Notes under the pieces: generated by a model
Databases searched by the model: none
What the model was told of the DNA's origin: nothing
Seen by the model: only the letters and a program-made list of their open reading frames with translations
From: G963667855 sp963667855
Lineage (GTDB): Bacteria; Planctomycetota; Phycisphaerae; UBA1845
DNA length: 64,000 bases
Assembly: GCA_963667855.2 (NCBI GenBank)
Contig: CAXXKI010000028.1
Coordinates: 115,295 to 179,294, forward strand
Reading direction: 5' to 3'
Made by a program: the position numbers and the translations under genes
Shown here: positions 26,578 to 35,900 of the stretch, piece by piece
How positions within the stretch are numbered: position 1 is the first letter of the stretch
How the letters are laid out: each line of letters opens with the position of its first letter

Positions 26578-28326
26578 ATGCATAAGAACACTAAATCCGT
26601 AGTCATTATGACCGTAATTGCTCTTCTTTTGTCGGGAATCGTGGCTCCGGCCGTTGCGGAGTTGACCGAAAAAGCCTCAGGAACTCCTTATATACCAGTC
26701 AGGGAAATCACCGTTTTCAAAGATGGGCACGCTTTTGTTGATCACTTCGGAAACATGCTCACCGACGATTCGGGGAACGTGGTTCTGGATTATCTGCCCG
26801 CTCCGCTGATGGGCACCTTCTGGTCGTACTCTATCGATAAGCAGGCCAAGCTCAAATCGGTAGTTTCAAGCCGGGCGAAGATCAGTAAGGAGAAAACCGC
26901 AGTCAATATTCGGGAACTGCTTGAGGCCAACATCGGGGCTGATGTGCTGATTACTGAAGAAAGCCAGTATGCCGCTTCCATCCTGGCGGTGCCGAACGCA
27001 GACGATAATGGAAATTCTGCGGAAAATAACAACCGGGTACAATCGCCCGGCGTGGTTCTGCTTCGTGCTTCAGGCGGAGTGAAAGTGGTAAAGATAGAAC
27101 GTATTAAGGATGTGACGTTCCTGTCTGATCCTAAACTCACCAGGACTGAAGAGAAAACCTGCGATCGCATGACGTTGCACCTCGATTGGGCGGGTAGCAA
27201 ACCAAACAAGTCGGCCGCTGTCGGCTATGCTTACGTTCAAAAAGGAATTCGATGGATTCCCAGCTACAAGGTAACCATAGATGGTGAGGGGAATGCCAAG
27301 GTCAAGTTACAGGCCACGATAATAAATGAACTGGTCGATCTTGAAAATGTCACCGCGAACTTGGTTATTGGTGTACCTGGATTCGCCTTTTCCGACCTGG
27401 TAGATCCTGTTTCCTTCGAAAAGCGTGCAGTTCAATTGCAGCAGCAGGTTTTCAGGAACGATTTTGATAGCAATAGAATCAGCAACGCGATCATGTCGCA
27501 ATCCTTCATACCGAACCAGGCACGGCCTGTACCGGTTCGAGAGAGTAGATCGGTCGATCTTGGCCCGGACGTTCCGGGTGCGGGTAAAAGTGAGGATCTG
27601 TTCATCTTTACGCTTAAAAACATCACCTTGAAAAAGGGGGAACGGATGGTGTTACCGATACAGGAATTCGCCTTGAAGTACGAGGATGTTTACAGTTTGG
27701 ATGTGCCTCTCCTGCCGCCGCCGGAATTCCGCCGAAACTTTAACAGTCAGCAGCAGGAGGAGCTGGCCAGGCAGCAGGCTGCTCCCAAGGCCATGCACGT
27801 CATTCGCCTGCGCAATAATAGCGAATACCCCTTAACCACTGCGCCGGCTATGGTTTTCCATGGTGACCGGCTACTTGCCCAGGGATTGATGACCTATGCT
27901 TCCCCGGGTTCTTACAGTGACTTGAAGGCAACCACGGCTATCGATATCCATGTGAGCAGGTCCGAAGAGGAGGTTGAGCGAAAATACAACTCTGTTAAAT
28001 GGTCAGGTGACCATTTCACCAAGATTGACTTGGCCGGGAAAATCAATATTACGAACTTCTTCGATCATCCGGTGAAGCTGGAGGTATCCCGCCAGGTGCT
28101 CGGCAACATCGACACGGTCGACAATGACGGGCAGAAATCCAAAACCGGTTTCGGAGAATGGGATTGGGCTGGAAGTTATGCCGGATACCCGTGCTGGTGG
28201 CACTGGTATTCCTGGCCCTGGTGGTGGCATCATTTCAACGGTTTCGGGTCGGCCAAGTGGAATATTGCGCTTGAAGCTGGCCAACCGGTTGAACTTAATT
28301 ACACTTACCATTACTACTGGAATTGA
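26578..28326 (+). CDS. Exported DUF4139-like protein
   Basis: A 582-residue protein with a signal peptide (MHKNTKSV start, cleaved near VAELT). The middle, GYAYVQKGIRWIPSYKVTIDG...INELVDLENVTANLVIG, is the hallmark of DUF4139/mucoidy-inhibitor-like proteins, and the segment LFIFTLKNITLKKGERMVLPI fits too. The C-terminus is unusually Trp/His-rich (WHWYSWPWWWHHF). GGAG before the ATG at 26578 decides the start. It is followed 40 bp later by a response regulator, so it may be regulated with, or sensed by, that system. Function unknown. Confidence 0.75.
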   Translation: MHKNTKSVVIMTVIALLLSGIVAPAVAELTEKASGTPYIPVREITVFKDGHAFVDHFGNMLTDDSGNVVLDYLPAPLMGTFWSYSIDKQAKLKSVVSSRAKISKEKTAVNIRELLEANIGADVLITEESQYAASILAVPNADDNGNSAENNNRVQSPGVVLLRASGGVKVVKIERIKDVTFLSDPKLTRTEEKTCDRMTLHLDWAGSKPNKSAAVGYAYVQKGIRWIPSYKVTIDGEGNAKVKLQATIINELVDLENVTANLVIGVPGFAFSDLVDPVSFEKRAVQLQQQVFRNDFDSNRISNAIMSQSFIPNQARPVPVRESRSVDLGPDVPGAGKSEDLFIFTLKNITLKKGERMVLPIQEFALKYEDVYSLDVPLLPPPEFRRNFNSQQQEELARQQAAPKAMHVIRLRNNSEYPLTTAPAMVFHGDRLLAQGLMTYASPGSYSDLKATTAIDIHVSRSEEEVERKYNSVKWSGDHFTKIDLAGKINITNFFDHPVKLEVSRQVLGNIDTVDNDGQKSKTGFGEWDWAGSYAGYPCWWHWYSWPWWWHHFNGFGSAKWNIALEAGQPVELNYTYHYYWN

Positions 28327-28366
28327 GGCGGTTTCTGTTGGCTTTGCATAAACGGGGAACACTAAC

Positions 28367-29107
28367 GTGAGCAGGCACCGAATCCTGGTTGCAGAAGATG
28401 ACGCGGCTATCCGCGAGGGAATTGTTGATGCACTCCTGTACCGCGGATTTGAAGTGCTGGAGGCCGCTGATGGGAAAACCGCTACGCGTATGGCTCTTAC
28501 CGGCGAGTACGATCTTCTTCTGCTGGACCTGGTGTTACCGCAGGCCGATGGGCTGGACATTCTTCGCGACCTTCGCGAAGTGCGTCCGGCCCAGCCGGTT
28601 ATCATCCTTACCGCTCGCGGTGAAGAGAAAGATCGTATACGCGGACTGCGCCTGGGGGCCGATGACTACGTGGTAAAACCGTTTTGTGTGGAAGAGCTAC
28701 TGGCCAGGGTGGAAGCTGTGTTGCGCCGGTCGGCCGAGCGGCCTATTGATGTACAGGTTATAGAGATACCGGCCGGTAAAGTGGATTTAGCCCGTTGCGA
28801 AGTTCAATATGATGATGGAGATCGGGTCGAGCTTTCCGAGAAAGAGCGGGAACTGCTTCGTTACCTGGCGTGCAACAGCGAACGGGCCATATCCAGGGAG
28901 GAAATTCTTTCCCGGGTGTGGCGGCTCGATCCCAGCGGTATTTCGACTCGCACTATTGATATGCACATCGCTCGTTTGCGTGATAAGCTTCGCGATGTGG
29001 CCACGCCACCCCGTTTGATTGTCACCGTTCGCGGCAAGGGGTATATGTTCAATGCGAATCACAGTGGGTCTGAGCAGGATACCTGCGGGATAGAGGAGTC
29101 GGACTGA
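28367..29107 (+). CDS. OmpR-family response regulator
   Basis: 246 residues starting at GTG. The receiver domain has acidic residues E10-D11-D12, phospho-acceptor D54 (LLLLDLVLP), T/A switch TARG and K in VVKPF. The C-terminal winged helix (SEKERELLRYLACNSERAISREEILSRVW, then TRTIDMHIARLRDKL) binds DNA. Its stop overlaps the ATG of the sensor kinase by one base (TGATG), so the pair is translationally coupled. Target genes are unknown. The DUF4139 gene upstream is a candidate. Confidence 0.92.
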   Translation: MSRHRILVAEDDAAIREGIVDALLYRGFEVLEAADGKTATRMALTGEYDLLLLDLVLPQADGLDILRDLREVRPAQPVIILTARGEEKDRIRGLRLGADDYVVKPFCVEELLARVEAVLRRSAERPIDVQVIEIPAGKVDLARCEVQYDDGDRVELSEKERELLRYLACNSERAISREEILSRVWRLDPSGISTRTIDMHIARLRDKLRDVATPPRLIVTVRGKGYMFNANHSGSEQDTCGIEESD

Positions 29108-30891
29108 TGAACCGTCCCTGGCATACCTGGCTTGCGTTTGGTTTTTGCCTGATTGTCGTTTTCGTGGCGATGGGGTGGGTGAGCCTGACGGTTATTCGCC
29201 TGGATCACGCGGACGCGATGGCTCAGGCTAATGCCAAGAGGCAGGAGGCTATACGGCTGGCCTTGTGGCGCGCGGATTCCGCTCTTTCTCCACTGGTGAC
29301 TCATATTGCCGGTTTACCGTATTTTGTCTACAAGCCGTTTTATCCGGCCAACCGGGCCTACACGCGTATGTTCAACCGGGTTACTGCGGATGAAATACTG
29401 CTTCCTTCGCCGCTTTTGACTATGGAGAACGAATACGTACTCCTCTATTTTCAGTGCGATCAGGAAGGCGATGTATATTCACCGCAAGTGCCATCCGGCG
29501 ATATGAGAGTCATGGCTCTGCAGTCTCACACTACTGAAGAGAGAATCGAGCGGTCGTCTCTTCTGTTGGATGACCTGCGAGGTTTTTTTGAATTCGACCA
29601 AGTGCATGCCGCTTTGCCGGCCAATGGTGGTCCTGCGATTGGTAACGTATCTTCAGTCAGGTTTACCGGTCTGGGTAATTCCCAGGAACTGTTATTTCCT
29701 GACAACTCGCGGCAGGCGCAGATTGACCTGAACAGTAATGAACAACAGGCAAGAGGTCAACAGTTTCAGCAGGCGCTCATTAGTAATTCTGCAAGAAACT
29801 CATTGGATTACGAATTACCCAAGGATGTAACTACCGGGACTTTGACTCCGCACTGGGTTGGCGATGCACTTCTTCTGGCTCAGCGGGTATCGGTTGGTTC
29901 TGATCAATACGTGCAAGGATGCTGGCTCGATTGGACTGCTATTGAATCCTGGCTTAAAAAAGAGGTTGCTGACCTCCTCCCCGACGCTTCTTTTGAGCCT
30001 GTATTACTGGAGCCATCGGACGAAGATTACACCATGTTGGCCGCTCTGCCGGTCAAGCTCGATCCTGGAAAAATACCTGTCAGGAGTCGCAGCTTTGCCT
30101 ACCCTATTCGTCTTTCACTGTATATCGCCTGGGGTTTTGCCATTTTCGCGGTTATTGCGGTTGCCGCTCTGTTGGCCGGTACGCTTTCACTCAGTGAACG
30201 AAGGGCGGCTTTCGTTTCCGCGGTGACCCACGAGATGCGTACTCCACTTACCACCCTGCGCATGTATACCGATATGCTGGTCAAGGGGATGGTTCCGAAC
30301 GAAGAAAAACGGGGCAAGTATCTTACAACGCTGCGGCGGGAAGCTCTTCGCCTTGGTCACCTGGTGGAAAACGTGCTTGCTTATTCCCGGTTGGAAAAAG
30401 TCAACGAGGCCGAACGCCTGGAATCCATGCCTTTGAGTCAGGTATTAAGCCGAATGGAGAACCGTTTGGCTGAAAGGGCAGCGCAGGAAGGATTGGAACT
30501 GGTGGTGAATCCGCTTGGCAAATTAACCACCCGCCGGGTCGTACTCGATATTTCCACTGTAGAGCAGATCCTTTTTAATCTGGTGGATAATGCCTGCAAA
30601 TACGCCGCACAGGGGGCGGTACCTCAGATCCACCTGGAATTTGTCGAAGAGGCTGACAAAGCCTTGATCTCAGTTCGCGATCACGGACCCGGTATATTAG
30701 AACAGGACCGGCGGAACTTGTTCAAGCCATTTCGCAAATCAGCACACCGGGCGGCAGTAACCGCTCCCGGAGTAGGGTTGGGCCTGGCGTTAAGCCGCCG
30801 CCTGGCAAGGCAAATAGGTGGAGATCTCTACCTGGGAAAAACAAGCACGACCGGTTGCACGTTCGTTTTATCGTTAAAGTATGCAAAGTAA
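29107..30891 (+). CDS. Membrane sensor histidine kinase
   Basis: 594 residues, two membrane segments (about 8-28 and 335-360) enclosing a large periplasmic sensor region. The kinase core follows: H375 in the H-box (VTHEMRTPLTTL), N-box NLVDNACKYAA, G1 DHGPGI, F-box LFKPFRK and G2 GVGLGLALSRRLA, all intact. It phosphorylates the response regulator encoded just upstream. The sensor domain matched no family I know. The signal is unknown. Confidence 0.92.
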   Translation: MNRPWHTWLAFGFCLIVVFVAMGWVSLTVIRLDHADAMAQANAKRQEAIRLALWRADSALSPLVTHIAGLPYFVYKPFYPANRAYTRMFNRVTADEILLPSPLLTMENEYVLLYFQCDQEGDVYSPQVPSGDMRVMALQSHTTEERIERSSLLLDDLRGFFEFDQVHAALPANGGPAIGNVSSVRFTGLGNSQELLFPDNSRQAQIDLNSNEQQARGQQFQQALISNSARNSLDYELPKDVTTGTLTPHWVGDALLLAQRVSVGSDQYVQGCWLDWTAIESWLKKEVADLLPDASFEPVLLEPSDEDYTMLAALPVKLDPGKIPVRSRSFAYPIRLSLYIAWGFAIFAVIAVAALLAGTLSLSERRAAFVSAVTHEMRTPLTTLRMYTDMLVKGMVPNEEKRGKYLTTLRREALRLGHLVENVLAYSRLEKVNEAERLESMPLSQVLSRMENRLAERAAQEGLELVVNPLGKLTTRRVVLDISTVEQILFNLVDNACKYAAQGAVPQIHLEFVEEADKALISVRDHGPGILEQDRRNLFKPFRKSAHRAAVTAPGVGLGLALSRRLARQIGGDLYLGKTSTTGCTFVLSLKYAK

Positions 30892-30904
30892 AAAGGGAAA
30901 GTAA

Positions 30905-30949
30905 AAGTGGGTCAGGCTTGCTTATGAAAAAAGCAAGCCTGACCCACTT
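30905..30949. terminator. Bidirectional terminator between convergent genes
   Basis: A perfect 19-bp stem (30905-30923 with 30931-30949) closed by a 7-base loop ATGAAAA, placed between the kinase stop and the stop of the minus-strand protease gene. The arms begin with AAGTGGG, so a short A/T run is available on each side. Confidence 0.8.
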
Positions 30950-30954
30950 AGATT

Positions 30955-33900
30955 TTACAATCGTTTCAGTAGATCCTTAACTGCGGTCTTTAATTGCTCG
31001 TCTTCATTTCGCGATTCCGCTTCCGGCGTCTGGATTACCGTGACGTCCGGTATCGCGCCGTTATTTTCCATATCGGTGCCGTCGTTGAGGAACCAGCCCC
31101 TGAACGGCAAGCGTACGAACGTGTCGTCGATCAGGGCTGTCCCGCCGGTACTGATAACGCCGCCATAGGTTTGTTGACCCACCAGCGTTCCGCGCTTAAG
31201 CGTCTTAAAGGCGTGCGAGATTATCTCCGCATTGGAAAAACTCTTTTCATTACAGAGCATATTGATGGGAAGCGTACAACGCTGGATAAACAACCTGTCC
31301 TGGGGATAGTGTCCAACATCGGTGGGTTCGGCACCGCGGGGCATTGTGTAGGCATGCTGTTTAACCATGATGGAGGAGAGCAGCCGATCGGCCGTCCAGC
31401 CACCGCCATTGTTCCGCACATCGATGATCAGCCCCTTCTTGCCGTAAGCGGCCGCGTACAAATCCCGCTCGAATATATCAAGCTCTGCCTGGCCCATACC
31501 CTCGATGTGAATATAACCGATTTTTCCATCGGACAATTCGGAAACCAGATCCGCGTTGTGTTGCCGCCAGGCATCGTATTTGAGATTATGAATCTTGTGT
31601 CTGGACACCGGAGTAATCAGAACGGTTAACTCCAGTACCTCACCATCCTCCCTGGTGCGATTGATGCTGACCATTGTCTCCTTGTTGATCCGTCCGGTCA
31701 GCAGTGATTCAACTGTATCGGTTTTACCAAACACCTTCCCGTCAATGGCGGTTATTATGTCACCGGCTTTCAGGGCCATCTTGCCCTTGTCGGCGGGGGA
31801 TAGTGGAATAACATCTTCGACCAGATACCCCTGGTCAACTCGCCGATGGATCGTTCCCAGTCGCCCCTGCGATTGGATGTTGGGTAAATCGGGAGCATCT
31901 GAATAAACACCCAGGTGCGATCCGTTCAATTCGCCCAACAATCGGGAGCCGACGTAATCGAACTCCGCCGCGGTTCGGGTTTGGGTAGCCAACTCGTGGT
32001 ACTTTTTCGTAAGTGCCGGCCAATCCAGCCCCTTGAGGGTCGGATGATAGAAATTTTCGCCGAGCAGTCGAGCCATCTCCAGGAATTTCTGACTCGCCTG
32101 TTTTTTGAGGTCAATGCGGGTTTTATCGGATATGTCCACGTACTCGATCTTCTTTCCCGTGGGGGCAATCGTTCCCGCTCGACCACCGGATACGACAACG
32201 ATCTTATCGCCGGTCAGGCTCACGCCATGTACGGATACTGCTCCGCACAGCCGTTTACGATCCTTGCCGTCCCACTTGACTGAGTAAAGACCACGATCAC
32301 CGATGGTTGCGGTGAAGATGTACATATCACCGCCGGGGGTAAGGGCCAGGTCCCCTTCGTTTCCCGATAATGTGGTTATTCGCCGCACGCGCAGGTAGGC
32401 GTCTTCCAGATCCAGTTCCCTGGGTTTCTCCTTATTCTCCTTTTCGTCCTCGTCACCGGTTTCCTCGTCCGGCTTGGGCTTATCCTTGTCAGTGTCTTTC
32501 TCACCGGCGTCTGTTGATTCGCCTTTTTCCTTCTGAACTTCTACATTTTTATCTTCGCTTTCCTTGTCCTTTTCTTCGTCGTCGTCTTTCTTGGGTTTTT
32601 CTACCTTAAGCGGTTTTCGCTTTTTGGATGTTTTAACCGCTTCTTCGTAGTACTTTTCGCGATCCTTACCGTTGAGAGCTTCGATATCCTTATCCAGATA
32701 AACCATCCACACGTCAAACTCGTCATTGACCCGTTCCGACAGAAATGCGAGGATTTTGCCGTCTGCCGACCAGCAGGGGGCGTAATCGTTGTCCGGATGT
32801 CGGGTGACGTTGACCGCCGGTTTGGAACCGTCAGTGGGCATTATCCAAATGTCGGAGTTGAAATCCATATCGCTCTGCGTGTAGGCGACGTAGCGACTAT
32901 CCGGACTCCAAACCACCGAGATACCCGAATCCCAACCGGTTATTAGTTCACGAACCTCTTTCGTTTCCAGGTAGAGGATCATGATATTCCCTGCACCGCG
33001 TTGAAACGCGAGCAGCTTGCCGTCGGGGGAAGGATTGGGATAGCGGTCATTGAAGCCGGTCTGCAGCAGGGGTTCGACGTTGAATTTCAAAGCGTCGTGC
33101 CATCGGTCCGATTGCAGCTCCTTGGGAAGTTCCTCTTTTTCCTTTTTGTCTTTCTTGTCCCCGTTCTTGTCGTTATCCTTTTCCTCTTCTGCCGGCTCAT
33201 CCGTTTCTTCCTCGTCGGCTTTCTTCTCTCCGTTCGTGGTTACCGCTTCAGCTTTAACTTCGTCTGCTGAATCATCTTCCTGGGGGGCCTGCTCTTTAAC
33301 CTCCTCCGTGTCTGCCGGTTCCTTTTCCTTGGGTGGATTGATTGCTTTTTCGAAATCCTCCTTGACCTCGCTACGGGTGAGAGCGACCGTGGCGGTGTAA
33401 ATGGATTCTGTTCCGTCGAGATCGCTGTGAAAATAGAGTTTCAACCCATCGGGAGACCAGGTTACACCGCGTTCGCGAGCGTGGGTTTTCGTGACCCTTC
33501 TAGTGGGGCTGTCCTCTTCCATGCTACGGACATAAATTTCGCCATAGGCAACATAAGCCATGACTTCACCGTCAGGGCTGATTGCCGCTTCGCTTACCGT
33601 TTTATCGATGGACTTCAATTCGAAATTATCCGACTCATCCTCGTTGGCGGTCATGTTAACCACGACCGGTTCTGTCTGCGGATTGTTTAAATCCAACGTG
33701 TACAACTTGTCCCATGATTTGAAAACGGCGGTCGAACCGTCGGCGGAAACGTCGAGATCCTGAATATCATACTCGTCAAAGGAGGTGAGCCGCCGGGCAC
33801 TTTTCTCTCCTTTGTCCGCGTCCATAATATATACATTGAAGCAATTGAGCTGCTTATCAGAGAGGTAACAGATCCGGTTATTTCCAGCCCAGCATGCTTT

Positions 33901-34635
33901 TCCATCATTACCTTCCCAACTGGTCAGTTGCTTGAAACTACCGTCACTGCGATTGAACAGCCATACATCCCGGGCGTCGGGACCGCGATATCCCCGCCGG
34001 TCCCAGCGTGACGTACCCCGGGTAAAGGCTATTCGTGATCCGTCTCCGCTTACCTTGGGGTAACTGCCAAATGCGTCGTGGAGCCGGAAAAAGTCGCCGC
34101 CTTCAACCAGACATCCATACGGGCGCGGTGAGCGATAGTTGTCTCCTTCCAGGTAGGCGGCAAAGGTGACTATCTTCCGGCCGCTCTCGTCGATTCCGAA
34201 CCCGGAGAGCGAGCAGTACTGGTCGGTGTTGGTTATCTGGCGAACATCGGTTCCGTCGGCGTTCATTACGAAAACGTTCTGGCCACCTTTGCGGGTTGAA
34301 TCGAATGCAATGAGTTTCCCGTCATTACTCCAGGCCGACAGATGCTCGTCCGCCGGGTTACTGGTCAGCCTTCGAGCGTGTCCGCCTGTTGATGGTACTT
34401 TCCACAAATCACCCCGCCAGCTGAATACGATATTCTTTCCGCCCGGACTTATGGATGGATACCGCGGAAGATCCACACGACCGGCCGGCGCGGAGTCCGC
34501 GTCTTCTATCGAGGTAGTAAGTGATTCTGGTTGTTCACCACTCTGTGTGGAAACAGGAAAAGCCTGGTCTGTTGCCTGAGCACATCCGGGAAATATCAAC
34601 GCAAGTACGAACAGGGATACTAACTTTCGATTCAT
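30955..34635 (-). CDS. Tricorn-like protease (beta-propeller, PDZ, S41), predicted lipoprotein
   Basis: 1226 residues. The signal sequence ends in a lipobox-like FPGC. Repeats of the PD40/WD40-like type (SPGGKNIVFSWRGDLW, SNDGKLIAFDS, SPDGKLLAFQRG) form two propeller regions. A PDZ-like segment (LSPADKGKMALKAGDIITAIDG) and an S41 peptidase domain follow, with DVRNNGGGW near residue 1075 and the likely nucleophile Ser in FSNAEIIS near 1134. This is the domain order of tricorn protease homologues, which degrade peptides. Two very acidic/lysine-rich inserts (about 422-508 and 665-745) are unusual. Convergent with the histidine kinase. Confidence 0.9.
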   Translation of the reverse strand: MNRKLVSLFVLALIFPGCAQATDQAFPVSTQSGEQPESLTTSIEDADSAPAGRVDLPRYPSISPGGKNIVFSWRGDLWKVPSTGGHARRLTSNPADEHLSAWSNDGKLIAFDSTRKGGQNVFVMNADGTDVRQITNTDQYCSLSGFGIDESGRKIVTFAAYLEGDNYRSPRPYGCLVEGGDFFRLHDAFGSYPKVSGDGSRIAFTRGTSRWDRRGYRGPDARDVWLFNRSDGSFKQLTSWEGNDGKACWAGNNRICYLSDKQLNCFNVYIMDADKGEKSARRLTSFDEYDIQDLDVSADGSTAVFKSWDKLYTLDLNNPQTEPVVVNMTANEDESDNFELKSIDKTVSEAAISPDGEVMAYVAYGEIYVRSMEEDSPTRRVTKTHARERGVTWSPDGLKLYFHSDLDGTESIYTATVALTRSEVKEDFEKAINPPKEKEPADTEEVKEQAPQEDDSADEVKAEAVTTNGEKKADEEETDEPAEEEKDNDKNGDKKDKKEKEELPKELQSDRWHDALKFNVEPLLQTGFNDRYPNPSPDGKLLAFQRGAGNIMILYLETKEVRELITGWDSGISVVWSPDSRYVAYTQSDMDFNSDIWIMPTDGSKPAVNVTRHPDNDYAPCWSADGKILAFLSERVNDEFDVWMVYLDKDIEALNGKDREKYYEEAVKTSKKRKPLKVEKPKKDDDEEKDKESEDKNVEVQKEKGESTDAGEKDTDKDKPKPDEETGDEDEKENKEKPRELDLEDAYLRVRRITTLSGNEGDLALTPGGDMYIFTATIGDRGLYSVKWDGKDRKRLCGAVSVHGVSLTGDKIVVVSGGRAGTIAPTGKKIEYVDISDKTRIDLKKQASQKFLEMARLLGENFYHPTLKGLDWPALTKKYHELATQTRTAAEFDYVGSRLLGELNGSHLGVYSDAPDLPNIQSQGRLGTIHRRVDQGYLVEDVIPLSPADKGKMALKAGDIITAIDGKVFGKTDTVESLLTGRINKETMVSINRTREDGEVLELTVLITPVSRHKIHNLKYDAWRQHNADLVSELSDGKIGYIHIEGMGQAELDIFERDLYAAAYGKKGLIIDVRNNGGGWTADRLLSSIMVKQHAYTMPRGAEPTDVGHYPQDRLFIQRCTLPINMLCNEKSFSNAEIISHAFKTLKRGTLVGQQTYGGVISTGGTALIDDTFVRLPFRGWFLNDGTDMENNGAIPDVTVIQTPEAESRNEDEQLKTAVKDLLKRL

Positions 34636-34841
34636 CGCAAACCCTTGCCGGAAAAATGGAATGTCAAAAAAACGTGCCTCGCCTGATACCTGTTCCCGGG
34701 GAGAGAACAGATCACGCGAAACACGTTGCTAACCCTGACCACATCATTCCGTTAAACTAACGATTCAGGCCGATAGATGACAGGTCTTTTGACAAAATCA
34801 TACAATTTAATCTGCTGAGTACCGTCTGGATTGGTGCCAAA

Positions 34842-35858
34842 TCAGCCGACGGAGAAGATGTATAAACCTTCGTCGGAGGGCTCCAGGCTGAGTCTGACAT
34901 CCAGAAAACTCCGCAGTACTTCTATATTGGTAAGTGAGTGTTGTGTTGGAGCAACCGTTTTGAAAGAACCGCTTCCGGCAATAGCCAACGGAACCATAAG
35001 CTGGTCGGCCAGACGTTTGCCTACGGGTGCTTCCGCCTCAAGATAGGCCCTGACTTCGCGCACCGCGTTAGAGGCTACCGTTTCAGCTTTCACGCTCTTT
35101 TCGCCGAAGCCGGTGAAGGTTTCCGTAACCTGCTCGGACTCGATCTCCAGTAAAACCACGTTACCCGGCCCGAAAGAAGGAGTCACCGTTTCGATTTTAA
35201 CCCATTTCTGTTCCCAACCCAGTTTATGGCATACCGTCCTCTGCTCCCGTTCGCCGATCATCAGCGGCAGGTTGGAGAGCAGGATCTTCCCCGACCGTTT
35301 GCGTATTTCCCCACGCTCGATAAGGTCGAACCCGGTCAGTTTTTGTGCGGGAGTAATGTTTACCTGGAACCTCCCGCCACCTGCTGGATAAAACCCTGCC
35401 CGTTTCAACTCGGTGGAGACAGTCGGGCCCATCCGGTTAACGAGAGGGACAAAGCTTTTCGCCAGGAAATCATACGGTGGGGCAAACGGGTTGTGCGTAC
35501 CGCCTTCCAGGATCAGCATCGATGGGCCATCGGCTATCAACAGTGCCGGCAGAATAGTCTGCAGCACCAGCGTCGCGCTACCGGCCGTCCCTACAGAGAA
35601 GGTGTAATTACCAGCGTCGATGGAAGACGGGGTGAACGTCAACTCCTGCGAACCTATCTGGTCGCCTTGCACGTGAGCCGCTCCCACATCCTTCGCCGCC
35701 TGAACCGCGGTTAAGTGCTGGCGCATTAACCCCGGCTTGGCTCGACCGGCTCTTATTTTCTCTATTCGGAAGGGCGTACCGGTTACCAGCGACATGGCCA
35801 GTGCCGTTCGCAGCACCTGTCCGCCTCCTTCACCTTTTGATCCGTTTATAGTCAACAT
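34842..35858 (-). CDS. rtcA: RNA 3'-terminal phosphate cyclase
   Basis: RtcA converts an RNA 3'-phosphate to a 2',3'-cyclic phosphate using ATP through a covalent His-AMP intermediate. 338 residues, the family's usual length. Motifs: GEGGGQVLRTALAMSLVTG at the N-terminus, IRAGRAKPGLMRQHLTAVQA, the glycine-rich GTAGSATLVLQTILP, and LADQLMVPLAIAGSGSF followed by TQHSLTNIEV carrying the nucleophilic His (near residue 308). It lies 42 bp after rtcB in the same operon, behind a sigma-54 type promoter. Confidence 0.95.
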   Translation of the reverse strand: MLTINGSKGEGGGQVLRTALAMSLVTGTPFRIEKIRAGRAKPGLMRQHLTAVQAAKDVGAAHVQGDQIGSQELTFTPSSIDAGNYTFSVGTAGSATLVLQTILPALLIADGPSMLILEGGTHNPFAPPYDFLAKSFVPLVNRMGPTVSTELKRAGFYPAGGGRFQVNITPAQKLTGFDLIERGEIRKRSGKILLSNLPLMIGEREQRTVCHKLGWEQKWVKIETVTPSFGPGNVVLLEIESEQVTETFTGFGEKSVKAETVASNAVREVRAYLEAEAPVGKRLADQLMVPLAIAGSGSFKTVAPTQHSLTNIEVLRSFLDVRLSLEPSDEGLYIFSVG

Positions 35859-35900
35859 CGTTCTGTCCTGCCTGTTGAGATCACGCGGTTAATCCAGGCA

